Below, piece after piece: positions 33,174-45,232 of a stretch of 64,000 nucleotides of DNA. Both the position numbers and the translations under genes were made by a program. The DNA comes from Membranipora membranacea (taxonomy: Eukaryota; Bryozoa; Gymnolaemata; Cheilostomatida; Membraniporidae). Every line of letters begins with the position of its first letter. The first letter of the stretch is position 1. The stretch covers positions 6,198,001-6,262,000 of the forward strand of contig OU612072.1 of NCBI GenBank assembly GCA_914767715.1, given 5' to 3'. The notes beneath the pieces are model-generated. The model was not told where the DNA came from and made no database searches. It saw only the letters and a list, made by a program, of their open reading frames with translations.

Positions 33174-33359
33174 ATTTGAAGTACTTCGTTAATTCACCAC
33201 TTGGTGATTGTTAGATGTGTGGCAGGTCCTGTATGGAACTCATCCGGCCTCTACCACCAACAACAGTTCTGTAAGGCCTTGAGTCTTGTGAAATATGTCC
33301 CATATGTCACCTGCCACACGTCTTACAACACCCTTCGCTAGCTTAGTGCTAGCAAGGCG

Positions 33360-33510
33360 TATCTATTTTATATATATCTATGGTTTCATACTGTTGGGAA
33401 TAGACGAGATATAAGATAGGTGGTTTGTAGGTAATTAAAGGCAGCAGGCCAGTGACATGCGGGATGGGTAACATTCTCTTGATGGGAGGGTTTAAGTGGG
33501 GCCACTCAGA
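33360..33510. repeat. ~150-bp intergenic direct repeat, first copy in unit A
   Basis: ATATATCTATGGTTTC, GACGAGATATAAGATAGGTG and GCGGGATGGGTAACATTC recur at about 34555-34708, and in copy B at about 58830-58975 and 59595-59743. All four are closely similar. Confidence 0.7.
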
Positions 33511-33512
33511 AA

Positions 33513-33928
33513 GAGTGGCATTTATTAGCAATCACGGCCGCCGGATATACATGAATGGCTGAATAGCTCAGTCTGTAGAGCGGCTGCCTAATAATCACTG
33601 TTAATAAGATTGTTGTGGGTTCGAATCCCATCAAGGTCAGTTTTTTTTCAAATGGGTGCTTTATAACTGGAGCATTTTTACCGTAATCTTCTACTGCTAT
33701 TGAGTTGTTTTCTGAAAGTACCCAACAGCTCAGTGAGCTATTGAAATACCTCTCTGCTTGCACTATTTTGCTACCGATATGCAAAAATTCACGTAGTGGG
33801 AGGGGCGCTTAAGCGCGCCTCCCACACCCTCCCCGCCACGCCTACGGCGAGTGGATCGGGCTGCGCCCGATCATAATGCTCATCTCTAAAAAATCGGTGA
33901 GTGAAATTTTTAAGAATATACGCCCCTG
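33513..33928 (+). mobile_element. hAT-like MITE with tRNA-like module, copy 2
   Basis: It contains the same parts as 11905-12309 in plus orientation: TAGCTCAGTCTGTAGAG, GGTTCGAATCC, a T8 run, a GC-rich palindrome and an AATATACGCCCCTG end. The matching position in copy B (about 58971) lacks it. Confidence 0.75.
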
Positions 33929-34554
33929 AGATACCACCAACAACATCTCTGTAAGGCCTTGAGTCTTGTAAAATATGTCCCAGCTTTAAGTGTCCATTCG
34001 AAACAGCGTAAGTTTTTGGAAAGCATGTGTATATAGTCATAATACCAAATGTTTCATTCCCAAATTGCTCACCTATAGACCATATTATGTAAACGCAAAG
34101 TGAAAAGCTAGTCATCGTAGTTGCCTCATTGAAATACCAACACAGCACTGAAAATTTGATTATTTTAATATAAGGCCCCAGTTTTGAGTTATCTCCCTCT
34201 TTGGTCCATGGGCGGGCAACTCTTACTGACTTGAAAAGTTTGAACATTGATGTCTTCAAAACTTTTGCAAACATGAAGACATCACTAATTTCTTAAAAAC
34301 AAAATTCCTGAGAAATAGTAGCAAAATGAAGAGCAAAGCATTCTCCATCTCTCTATCATTTTTATTGGTACTAAAACTTGACCAGGCCTTGCAGTGATTG
34401 AATTTTTATATGGTGAAAGATCTGATCAACAGAGCTGGTAAAAAATGATACTACAAATGGCAGGGGTGCCAACCACTTTTTTTGTGTGGAAAAAATACTA
34501 ACTTAACAGTTAACTAGTTCGTTATTTATTTATTACTAGCTAGGCATTTCTATT

Positions 34555-34708
34555 TAGTTTATATATATCTATGGTTTCTTGCTGTTGGGGGTAGACGAGA
34601 TATAAGATAGGTGGTTTGTAGGTAATTAAGGGCAGCAGGCCAATGACATGCGGGATGGGTAACATTCTCTTGATGGGAGGGTTTAATTAAGTGGGTGGGG
34701 CCACTCAG
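34555..34708. repeat. ~150-bp intergenic direct repeat, second copy in unit A
   Basis: Close match to 33360-33510, in the same orientation. It ends in GTGGGGCCACTCAGAA like the other copies. Confidence 0.7.
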
Positions 34709-35714
34709 AATCAATCGTCGGAGGCCCCTCATCTTTATCAGCGTTGATGACAGTCGGATCTGTGATCCTCTATGGTCATATCCAGTAAATTGACAGTAGT
34801 AACATCATCAACTGTAGGAATAGACTGAATTTGCTGGGATTGTGTTCATGGTTGGGCCAGATGACACTCACGGCCAAGGAGGACCGGGCCCCTGTTACTC
34901 CTTGCTCAGCCCTGCATTGCAGAAAAAGTTAAGTGATAGCCAGTTTTATGAACTAAATCATGGTATAAGGTTTGTTGGCGCAGCTCATGTTGTGTGCTAA
35001 GAGATAATTTAGGTACAAGTATGTAGTCGCCCAATCAATCCAACTCTTTTGACTTGATCCAACACTCAGGTGTTTTGAGGAGTGTGGCAGGTGCTGCGGA
35101 CATGTCTTACAGCACTAATGCGGCCCCTACAACACACGTCTTACAGCACCCGTCGCCAACAGCGGTTTTTTGTGCCCATTCAGAACCGCATAAATTTATG
35201 TAAAGTGCCCATACCAAGAGTACCCACGTTTCACTTGCTCTCTTTGCTAGTCTCCCTGCTGCCAAAAATAAAAAAATATTCTAATTTAATACATGTAATT
35301 ATGTGTGCAAGGAGTATCAGCTGTTACTTCTAGAAAGAAATGAAACTGAATTAGTTATACAGCTAGTTACCGTAAATATGTGATTGAATAGTGCTCAATT
35401 GCAAGAGTAGAGCAAGGCTATAACTCACATCTTTTATGGGTTGTAAGCAATGTATGTGTTGTTTCAATTTGATTACACACTAAAACAGGCATAGACCTTT
35501 AATATTCCTTTAATACCTACCTTTAAAGCTAGTTACCAGCAACATTTAGGTTTGTTGATTGCAAATTTTGTTGTTTGTTTCCCCGATTCATTGGGAGAAC
35601 AGAATTCATTTTTATACCCTCCTTTTGTAGAGGGGAGTACTAATATAGATTACTGAAGTTTTGGAGATGGGATAACATGAGTATTGTGTGAGGAAGCCTG
35701 GTTTTGAAAGCGGC

Positions 35715-38700
35715 ATGTCTATTGATAAAACTTCTCTGGTCGCACTCCTGCTCTGCTTTCTACCAAGGTAAGACGAGTTCCACTTTATATAATAAAAAAA
35801 AAAGGAATTTTGCATGTACATAAGAAGTGATTTGTATAAAGACATTTGCTAACATGGTGCTTAACGAAGTGATGCTTAACTTATATTTACTTTATTGGAA
35901 ACCAAAGTCATCTCATTCGAGGTGTTCTGCACTCAGTGCCAGAAAAAAAACGTTTGAAAGAAAATGAAGAAACAGAAAGGAAATAATATCATCAATGATT
36001 TCATGATTGATGATAAGATCATCAATAATATCATGGTGATTAAGTCATATTTTTAATCAATAATATGGGCACAATACATGTGACCTGAGTGGCTTGATAT
36101 CCTTACAAATGATGCACTACTTTACTAGTATTATATGTCACAGTACCATGACTGAATACTCCTTAACTAATCCAATTGCCTGCACTCCAGTTGCTCCCTT
36201 CCGCTGGTTACAACACTACAGCGTGACCAGTGGATCAGGACTCAGGAGCAACTCCCAATGCAGGCAAATGCACGAAACTTTATCTAATGTTTGCCCCTCC
36301 ATTTGTATGTGGACTACTCAGGTCAGACTTAGCAGCTTAAGTCTATGATTAGTTGTGCCTGAGCGCCTTTTCAACTGATATTGAGACTTAGCTACGGTGT
36401 TACTGTTATTTGAGACTGACAAATATTTCATACTTACCTTACAGTCTGTGTCTCAGTACTGGATATTATGAACTCAACGGTAACATCACATCCATACAAG
36501 TAGACTTTGTCCCTGGATTTACTGGAGAATATCCGTGTATCGGTGCATTGCAGGTAATAAATAATGATTTCATAAATATTGATCTTGTACCTGCTGCAAG
36601 AATACGATAATGTAGTGTTAATATTACTTCTGTTGCAACTTTGTTGCCAAAAGTGGGAAAGTCCTTAATTTCTTGGGATTTTAAAGAGGAGATAAATTGA
36701 GATCCCTGAACATTTTACCACTATTGGTTGTGTAAACGCCAAGTCCATAATAGCTAATTATTGCAGATTGCTCTAAGTGACACTCAGTACTGGTTAGCTT
36801 GTTGTTATAATGTTTTGTAGTCAACCACCAGGAAAAGAGGCGGCTGATTATGAAATGCCGCATCCACCTTGCCTGTACTAATACGGCAATACTGTCATCT
36901 GCCATTGTTGGAAATTGACAGATGGAAAACTGACGGCGTAGGATTAAAATATTTTTTCTACCTAACTTCTTCTAATCAATATGCTGTTGATGAGGAACAT
37001 CATATGGTTTCACGTTCTCCAACAACTAGGAGTATTTATAATCTTTGCCATTATATTACCTACAGGTAGACAGATGGGATGTAAGCAGGTTATTATTAGG
37101 AGTATTTATTTGTATGTATTACTTACAGATAGACAGATGGGATGTTAGCAGGTTACTAGTAGGAGTATTTATATGTATGTATTACTTACAGATAGACAGA
37201 TGGGATGTTAGCAGGTTACTAGTAGGAGTATTTATATGTATGTATTACTTACAGATAGACAGATGGGATGTTAGCAGGTTACTAGTAGGATTATGTACGC
37301 GCAGCTCCTCAGGCCTCTCAGGTGCTATAGGATATCTACAGTCTCATACTGACTCAGGACTAACTCAATCTGTCAATGGTAAGACTGTGTGGACTTGTGC
37401 ATGTTGGACTGGTTCAATGTTTTGCTAAAACATGCCTATGTCTTTTTGGTCACAGTGAAGTTCAAAAGGCTGAATAACATACCGTTGAAACTGTCCCCTT
37501 TATCTCAATGAGGGGACGAGTCTGTAGCTAAGTGTAGTATGTTGGTTTCCGACTACAGAAACATTTGCCCTTTGTTTCACCGATGAACTCCCTCTTCAGG
37601 GAGTTCACTGGTTTCACAGGGAAACTTTATCAACAATAAAATTGAAACTCACATATGCATGGAACTTGATTGGTGCAGGGTTTATTGTAACATGACATAA
37701 TCATTTATGCCGTATCAAAAGTGAAAGCCACAAGGCATAATAATTGTTTTGTAAAACATCACTCATATTGTTAGTGTTATCCCTTTTATGTCAAGGAGAG
37801 GACAACTCCCAATGTTTAGTGTTTCCCACTTTCTTACTTTGATGAGATTTGTCCTGGGTTGCTCATCAACTCTCCACTGCCAATAAAACTGTCATAAAAG
37901 TTCCTATGTATGTTTCATTAGCTATCCATTCATCATACATTGTAAGGCATAAACTTTATATTTCCCCATTTACTCTATTATGGCCGAAGTGATAATACTT
38001 ACAATAATTTGCATTGAATATTATACTAGCTAAAATAAAGCCTAACCAAACTAGCGATGCTACAGTTTAGCTAATATTTACTCCACTGTGGTATTTGTGT
38101 ATTCTCCCTAGCCATGTGAAGCTTGGCTTCTAATCTCCACAGATATAAATGAGTTGATCCTGATCACTTTTATAGTCAAAATATATAAGATATTATAGAC
38201 CAGATTTGTTTACACACTTTTTTGTATTTGTAGTACTATATGGTGACATCACATCATCTCGACCAATCAGAGGCAATGTAACAGATGGATATAATATATC
38301 AGCTGAGATGATCTCCCCACAGTATTTATATCAGACAGTTGATAGAAGGATATTATTCTCTGATGTTAAATCTTGTGGTAGACAAATACAGATAGATACA
38401 GAGCTTGTATCTACTGTACACGGTATGTCATCATTACCAGGCATGACATGATGTCTGGGATGTGACTGGGTCAACGATAAATTCTATAATACTGTGTTTA
38501 TCACACTGGTTGAAGCTTTGCTATGGAAAGGCTATCAAATAGTGGTGTGCATTGTCTGCTGATGTTTCTGGTTGTGTTATTCTGTTACCCTTGTTTCGAG
38601 TAGTCAATGGAATATCACAGAATTTCATATATCTAAACTACCAGCATTCTTATTTGACAAAATATGTAATTTTTAGCTGAGTGTAACTTGCCTAGGCTGG

Positions 38701-41700
38701 TATTCATATCGTGCAACAGCACTAAACTGCTTAACCTTATTTTCAGAATGACAAAATGTGAATTCTACAAAACTGGATGCTATTGTAAATTAGACAAATT
38801 ATACCAGTCATCCCCTAAGATTGTAAGAGCTAGTTTGCTGCACATTTCGCTTGTTGAAGCATTCTGTTATCAGCCACATCTCAATCACGGGTAGATAACA
38901 GCATGCCACTATCAGTATCCCAGGTGGAGTTTGAGCTCTCCTGCTACAGATTTATTTTCTCACTGCATTTATGAGTCACAATGATATTATTATATTATCG
39001 CAGGACCTTGTTCACTGAGCGGAACGCTCGATCTCTCCGATACAGTTACATTTAATCAGTCTCTCATATTCGGTATGACTTACTATGAGGATAGGGACAT
39101 GTGGGTCTACGCTCTCGTCAATCTAGTATGTGCAAATCGGAGTCTTATTTTCGATATTTTAATAAGAATTTAATTGAGTTAAGATTTTAATTGGTTGTTA
39201 AAGTAATAAGATTCTTTGACAAAAATGTAAACCTGATAACCTACATATAGCATATTGACAGGTATATATGTACTTATATCATATTGACAGGGTATATACG
39301 TATACTCAGGCGATGGATCTAATAGTAGACGATTAGTTAATATAGTAGATATATCACATACAGTAACAGACTCAGTACAACAGATCATACAAGATCCCAC
39401 AGATATACAAATCATATGGCAGAAAGTCAGCAGAGGTTTGTCTCCTTACTTGGTCATTGTCTAAGTTCTCTGCGGAATTCACATTTACCTGTTTTGATAA
39501 CCTCATCACATCAATACACCGATGTATCCCGAACAGACAGTTTTCTGAGCTCTGATTTAGGCCTCAATTCGAGGTTGTCCTCTCTCCAGTTTGGTACTTT
39601 TAACCCACGCTGCATAGGAAAAACGTGCTGCAAAGAGGGTTATCTTGATAACCGCTTATAATAGGATAAAGATTATTTTGATTCAGAATCTGCAGCATTG
39701 AAAACTCATATGGACATGTTTGGGAAATAATTTTAGTATTTGGATTGTCAATTCTAGTATTTTCTGCCTGTTTTGTGGACATTTGGGCAGAAGTTTTCAT
39801 GAGTTTCGTCACTAAAATTAGGATTTATCAACATTCAAGCCTCCAATGATTTGGAAACCCTGTCTCACAGGGTTTTTAAAATAGAAGACAACACTGGCAC
39901 CACTAAATACGTATCAAGATACAATAAACCTTCACCAGTAGGCAACATACTTAACAATAGATATGCAAAGTATAAGCTTCGGATCTGCACCACAGGTCAG
40001 TCAGTAGCCCCTCCACCCCATGGCTGCATTAAACTGAATTAGGTTGAGAAGCTGTTATAATCTCAAAGAGAATGCTGAATTGTTGTTATTAAAAGCAATA
40101 AGATTGTTCTTTTAGATGATTTTGTAACTAAGATGACTGTTTATATATTAAGATTGACACAACAAAAGAAAACTGCCTCGATTCGAGAAAATAAATTCTT
40201 TTATACATCAATTTTTCCCAATAATATATTTTTTTGGAGAGTACGGGTATTTGAGTTACTGAAACAAAATGGTGGAAGAAAGTCTGTAATTGAAATGATT
40301 AAAATTTTCAAATTTAACATTTATTTATGACATCCAAATTTTGAAGGAGTGCATCATTACGCATCAAATATCAAAATATAACTTTTGTGGTTGTCTGCCA
40401 CTTTAATGGTGCAGACTCTGAATCAAAACTCATTTTTATCCTAACATAAGCGGTCTTCAAGATAACCCTCTTTCAGCAGGTTTTTCCTATGTGGAGTGAG
40501 TTAAAATTACCAAACTGGAGAGAGGACAACTCCAATTTGAGGCATAAATAAGAGCTCAGAAAACTGTCTATATGTTCATCTGTCTAGTGATTTGCTCCTC
40601 TAGAGGCATCATTGAAGTTCGTCCACTGGAACTCCTTCCGCAACTCAGCAGGAACATCGAGGATTCTTTGAAAAAATACAATCTTTTGGGAGTAGGGGGT
40701 CCGATTCCTCAAACTGTCAGCTTTATGCTTCATAAAACTAACAATGAGGCCTGATACTATTCAAATTAAAAGGGCATAGATATGCCAGGTCCGAAAAAGC
40801 TTTCAAGATTTGATGGAAACTCCTGACCGTATTATGTATGTGTGTATTGTTTTCTGATAATTGAGTGACAGCTCTTAGATTGATTCCGTTCTAGATTCAC
40901 GAGCACACATGTTCACAACTTACATTACTTACATGACTAAATAACTGTAGGTTCTACTACGCTACTACTACTACTTAGCTCACTTTTATCAAATTGTAAT
41001 AATTTTCATATTTTCAGGTATTAATAAATACAACATGACAGACATTGATTCTATTAATGGAGACATAATACATGGTGATAATTTCTGGAGATTTGTCAGG
41101 TAGGCTAATCCGGTCAACGGTAGAGATTTCAGAATCTTACTTATTTTCAACTGTGCCTCAGATAGTCCTGTGTCAGCCTCCTTCTATCTCTCACTTCCAT
41201 ATATCAAAGTGGCTGGATATAGTTTTATCAAGGAGTCATTTGTTTCTCCTTGGTTTGGTAGTCATTTCCGGTAGAGTTGTTCGAGCTTACTGCAATATCT
41301 ATAATGTACTTTACATAATATATAATACATACATAATTGTTTTTTGTTATGATGATACGCAATAAGCTTCTGAGCGACAAAAATGCAACATGCAAAATGG
41401 TCTGCTATCACTAATAGCGGGTAACAGTGAGTGCAGTGATTGGGTCCATACGATGTCGTGAAATCGGATCTATTGGAATATCCTAAGCCAGTTGACCATG
41501 CTGCAGTGGAATTGAATAAGAAGTTTCACTTTAATGATTGTTAAATAGGCCTATGGGATATCAGGGTTTATTGCAACCACTTTCGGCTGTTTATCAGCTG
41601 TTTATTGGCTATGGACTATAGTAGACCCTAACTTGTGAGGTGGAAGATAAATAATTATAGCAATGTTATTCTTTATACTCTATCTACAGCTATACGGGAA

Positions 41701-43446
41701 GATTTGAATCTGCTGACAGCACAGCTCTATATTATAATCAGACTGATGGTGATGAGATAGGACAGACTGATGCTGAATTACTATTCTCTCCTAGTGCTGC
41801 ACCAGTCATCACAATCGCTGATACAGAGCAAGATAGGCTCTTCTTCATCGATACAAGAAATGGTACGTCTCTGCTTGTATTTTACTAACAACTAAGTCGA
41901 TGAATTCTCAAGCCTTGATTTGACACAAAATAATAATAATAAGATTTTTAAATAGTAACGTTATTTTCTAAAGTTTGATTTTAATATTGCCTTTTGGAAG
42001 CCATCATAGAAATTGAGTGTAACACTAACACTAGCCTTGCCTTCAAAACTCTAACACAAATTTTCAATTTATTTTGTATACTTCACACAATGGTTTAGTT
42101 AGCCTGTCAAGACAGGCTATGGTGTAATCATCCTCCCTGGTTTTATATACGAGTTACAGTAGTCTAGTTTCAAGCTATCTGCACAACATCAAGGAAAAGA
42201 CAATAAATATATATGAGACATTAATTTAATTTGGAGTTGTCTGATCAACATCAAGGAGAAAACAATAAATATATATAATATAAGTTTTACAGTGTATACC
42301 ATTTCTGTTATTGTTATACAGGCGATCAGCAGGTATTGTGTACAGGTAACAGTTCTTACTATAGAGATGGTGATCAGACAGACTGTGTGTTTCAGTCTAT
42401 ATCTGCAGCCTTCTGGAGGGATGACTCCGAGTTACTGATATATGAGAGACTGGCTGATGTGTTCAGAGTGGTTAGACTGGATGGTATGTATGAAGCTATA
42501 TAGTAATTCAGATACAGTGCACTCCACATAATTCAAACCTTTGGGGACCAACAAATTTTGTTCCAATCAAGCAGAGTCTAAATCAAATGACAGTAGAATG
42601 CATTGGAATTTGGCTGAAGGGATCGATTTTCCTCGGCTGATTTAACAGGAGTTCCGTATTATAAACTCTAAATTAAGAGGAGTTATAATGTATATGGATA
42701 GACCTAGTGGTAGAATGGATACATATAGTACTGTCTGTTATAATGTCATCTAGCATGACTTGTGTGTTCAGAGTGATTAATCTTGATGGTATGTTGAGAT
42801 AAGTTCCGCTAGTTCTCATGTAATTCTGAACTAATATTGGATACTAATATCAGTGTACATACCTGGTTAGACAATAGGTGTAGAGTAAAGGTAATTCACC
42901 TTAAATGTCATACTACCATGGAGGATGATTGTTACACACGGTTTATTGAATACGGTTTTTAAAACATCGCTATTTGGAGAGTTATAATGGTTAGGTTTGT
43001 CTACTTGTATTACCCAGAGAACATAGACAGGGTTTCCCTAGCTGTCTCCATGTCCTTTCACAAAACAAAAAGTCTGTGAAAGGAGATTCTTGAGGTTATC
43101 TGCAAACTTTATGAATCCCTTCTTGTAACACTATAGTATTGAGCATCACACGATTTCCTATTAGTGCAGCGCTGTATACTTCTTCTATAAATACCTTGTA
43201 GGACCAGCTATCCCAACCACGACTACTTCTACCGCTAGTACAAGTACTTCTACTAGCTCTTCTACTACCTCCACTCTCAGGCCTACTACTAGCTCTACTT
43301 ACCAGGCTACTACTTCTACTGTATCTCCTTCTATCACTCTCAGTGCTAGCAGTATAAACGCCACTTCTGCCTCAGTACTCACAAGCTCAGCAAACTTATT
43401 CATATTCTCACCGATATTTGTTCGGTTGATGATCAGCTCTGTCTAG
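35715..43446 (+). CDS. Secreted or surface protein with beta-propeller-like ectodomain and Ser/Thr stalk (copy A), 467 aa
   Basis: Ten exons, 35715-35767, 36445-36553, 37255-37378, 38234-38422, 39004-39125, 39291-39435, 41018-41099, 41690-41862, 42322-42483 and 43202-43446, keep phase at every junction (1404 nt). Exon 1 is a signal peptide (MSIDKTSLVALLLCFLP). The middle has repeated blade-like strands such as RRILFSDVKSCGR, DMWVYALVNL, QDRLFFIDT and LLIYERLADVFRVVRLDG, which resemble YWTD/LY-type propeller repeats; this fold is an inference. The last exon is a Ser/Thr-rich, mucin-like stalk (PTTTTSTASTSTSTSSSTTS) with a hydrophobic end (ANLFIFSPIFVRLMISSV), a candidate GPI signal or a clipped membrane segment. 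Exon 3 has four tandem acceptor sites. Divergent to the HTH gene. Confidence 0.72.
36165..36290. mobile_element. Palindromic MITE, copy A (same family as 1503)
   Basis: CCAATTGCCTGCACTCCAG mirrors GCAACTCCCAATGCAGGCAA, and the core GCGTGACCAGTGGATC matches the element at 1503. Copy B has the same insertion at about 61190-61305, so it predates the duplication. Confidence 0.65.
37066..37290 (+). repeat. 63-bp tandem repeat across the exon 3 acceptor, 4 copies
   Basis: The unit begins ATAGACAGATGGGATGTTAG and ends TATTACTTACAG, so each unit carries a 3' splice site and the start of exon 3. Acceptors fall at 37066, 37129, 37192 and 37255. The unit is exactly 21 codons and has no stop in frame. 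Confidence 0.9.
39247..39291 (+). repeat. 29-bp duplication of the exon 6 acceptor
   Basis: CATATTGACAGGTATATA and CATATTGACAGGGTATATA lie 29 bp apart. Only the downstream site keeps the reading frame used in the model. Confidence 0.7.
39536..40568. mobile_element. Long-TIR MITE, copy 2 (about 1 kb)
   Basis: Its ends match the element at 20596-21106 (GACAGTTTTCTGAGCTCTGA; GAGCTCAGAAAACTGTC), but it has extra interior sequence from about 39880 to 40390. It lies in intron 6 of the ectodomain gene. Confidence 0.75.
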
Positions 43447-43690
43447 TTAATGAAAAGAGTGATGGACACTTGTTGAAATGACTCATCAAAGTTAATCATA
43501 TTCTTGTCAACTCATGATTTTCTCTGCAAGCCAATGGAGCCAACTGTGGGAGTGTTTTAACTGTTATTGGAATGAGATTAAAACTATAACACTATAGCGA
43601 TCCACAGAAGGGTTTTGATCATCAGCCTTGTCTAGTTTGTGAATAGAGTGACGGACACTTATTGAAATGACTCATGCCTTTCTCTGTAAG
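43420..43690. repeat. Tandem duplication at the 3' end of the ectodomain gene
   Basis: GATCAGCTCTGTCTAGTTAATGAA-like sequence at 43433 recurs near 43620 (ATCAGCCTTGTCTAGTTTGT), followed by a shared GACACTT(G/A)TTGAAATGACTCAT. The duplicated block includes the stop codon region. Confidence 0.6.
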
Positions 43691-43793
43691 ACCTGTCTAG
43701 CCAAAGGTAGGATTGATAGACCGTTATGTTATGAATGAGATTGAAACTATAAAGCAAAATATCCTTGTAGCCTGTGTTCTTTAACATTTTCAG

Positions 43794-43930
43794 ATATAGC
43801 GTGAGGTTTGACTTATTTTTTGATGAGGAAAACCTAAATGCGATCGACCCACTGACAGCGCAGAAAATTAACTTTCTTTACAACAAGGCTGTTACAGGCC
43901 AGGAATATCAAGAGAAACCTCCCTCCAAAG
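43794..43930 (+). CDS. Possible exon, unrecognised
   Basis: It opens after an AG (ACATTTTCAG) with YSVRFDLFFDEENLNAIDPL and ends at a GTGAGT donor in phase 1. Joining to the next exon from its nearest acceptor (44370) gives a TAG after six residues, so the downstream link is unclear. It may be a degraded juxtamembrane exon of the ectodomain gene or part of a separate gene. Confidence 0.35.
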
Positions 43931-44389
43931 GTGAGTGACCGTTGAGCATCAAACACAATACCGGTCATATCTCTCATACTTACCTGGCTCAATATAACAA
44001 TGTTTCTATCACATCTAGGCTTGTGATGGTAAGCCAATCTTTAAACACCCGCACTAGGAGGCATGGCGTCAAGTTTTCATCCAATACAGCGTTACTGGTT
44101 AAATCTTTCCACACTTATTTGCCAATCGCTGGCTAACAAAGAATTGAAATATTAATATATCACTATTTTTATGTAACATTTCACAGGTAATGTGTTATTT
44201 AACCCGTCATTGCTCTGGTTCTTTTAGTTAATAATAATAATAATGCCCTTTTAATTCTACACTGCATTTTATCAATATCACTGTTTTTTGGGTACAAGTC
44301 TTAAAAACTTATTCTTCTCCAGAATACAAATGGAATGTATTTACATAATCTATTTTTTTACCATTTTAGAGGCTTCTAAATCCTCTTAG

Positions 44390-45167
44390 AAGAGATACAG
44401 ACCTAAGTCTTCGGGTGAGAACGGTACTAAGAGTAAATCACATCAAGGGAGTAGTAAGAAGAAGTCTGAGACGTTATGTACTCCCAACTCAGGCAGCGCT
44501 TCAGCCTCTATCATTGATCAGTTCAGGCTACCTCCTCTTAGAAAGGTATGTGGGGTGGCAGCGACACACCTGATGTCACTGTACATTTGCACACTATACA
44601 TAAACTAGGACATAAACTGTGCAGTAGAGTATGTGTGATTCTAACATCAGATGTTAAATGATTTGACTGCTAGGTGAGCATACTCTCTCTGCTCAAAAGG
44701 TACACACCATTTCTCCTCCTGGTAAAGACGAGTAATTTGTACATCTCAAGAAACAGTAGTTGTGTTCTTTTATTAAGTGAGTGGACAACTCCTGTATTAA
44801 GATTCATTTTATGCACTATTGCACATCTTTATTAGTTTTTTTGATCATCCCACACCACTTCTGTTCTCGCTAAGTCTCATCATGTCATTGTTTGGATGGA
44901 GAGGTAGATTAGGGTATGGCTATGGATGGTTAGACTCTTATACTGTAATGCGTATTCTTATTATTGTTGTTTTTATGGTTTATGATGTTCTAACAGAAAA
45001 AGAAGAAAATTACATCCGAAGATTTAGAAGAGTTACAGCCAGTCAGAAGGAAGTCAGGTAAATCTAAGCCCCGCCCACCTTCGATGAATATGCAGTTTGC
45101 GGGTAACACTGTATCTGTACCTCTGACTAAAGCGAGACCTCTACCAGTGATCCCTAAAACTATGTGA
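44390..45167 (+). CDS. Lys/Ser-rich basic tail exons, probable cytoplasmic or nuclear segment
   Basis: Two exons, 44390-44545 and 44997-45167, join in phase 0: KRYRPKSSGENGTKSKSHQG to FRLPPLRK, then KKKKITSEDLEELQPVRRKS to PLPVIPKTM and TGA. The composition (basic, Ser, proline motifs such as KPRPPS and RPLPVIP) suggests a disordered tail with possible SH3-type ligands. It lies downstream of the ectodomain gene in the same duplicated unit and could be an alternative 3' end of it. A TAG sits directly before 44390, and the first exon is open in a second frame too, so the start is unresolved. Confidence 0.4.
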
Positions 45168-45232
45168 GAACTATGGGACCTCTACCAGTGATCCCTAATC
45201 TATGTGAGAACTATGGGACCTCTAGCCAAATC
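45130..45232. repeat. Short tandem duplication (about 46 bp)
   Basis: GACCTCTACCAGTGATCCCT and CTATGTGAGAACTATGGGAC are repeated directly across the stop codon of the preceding exon. Confidence 0.75.

Larger units (their letters stand above)
31814..35714. promoter_or_regulatory. Shared divergent intergenic region, copy A
   Basis: This separates the start of the minus-strand HTH gene from the plus-strand ectodomain gene. It holds a G-rich foldback element, a MITE insertion, an inverted pair around TGTGTGGCAGGT and a ~150-bp direct repeat present twice. No core promoter could be pinned down by eye. Confidence 0.4.

Noticed and set aside
37045-37428. 127-codon ORF through the 63-bp repeats as one exon
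   Set aside because: The frame is open only because the unit is 21 codons. The splice sites in each unit and the downstream GTAAGA donor fit an exon starting at 37255 better. Use of earlier acceptors is kept as a finding.
44819-45061. 80-codon ORF with a hydrophobic stretch
   Set aside because: Overlaps an intron and the wrong frame of the KKKKITSEDL exon; the other frame has better coding character.
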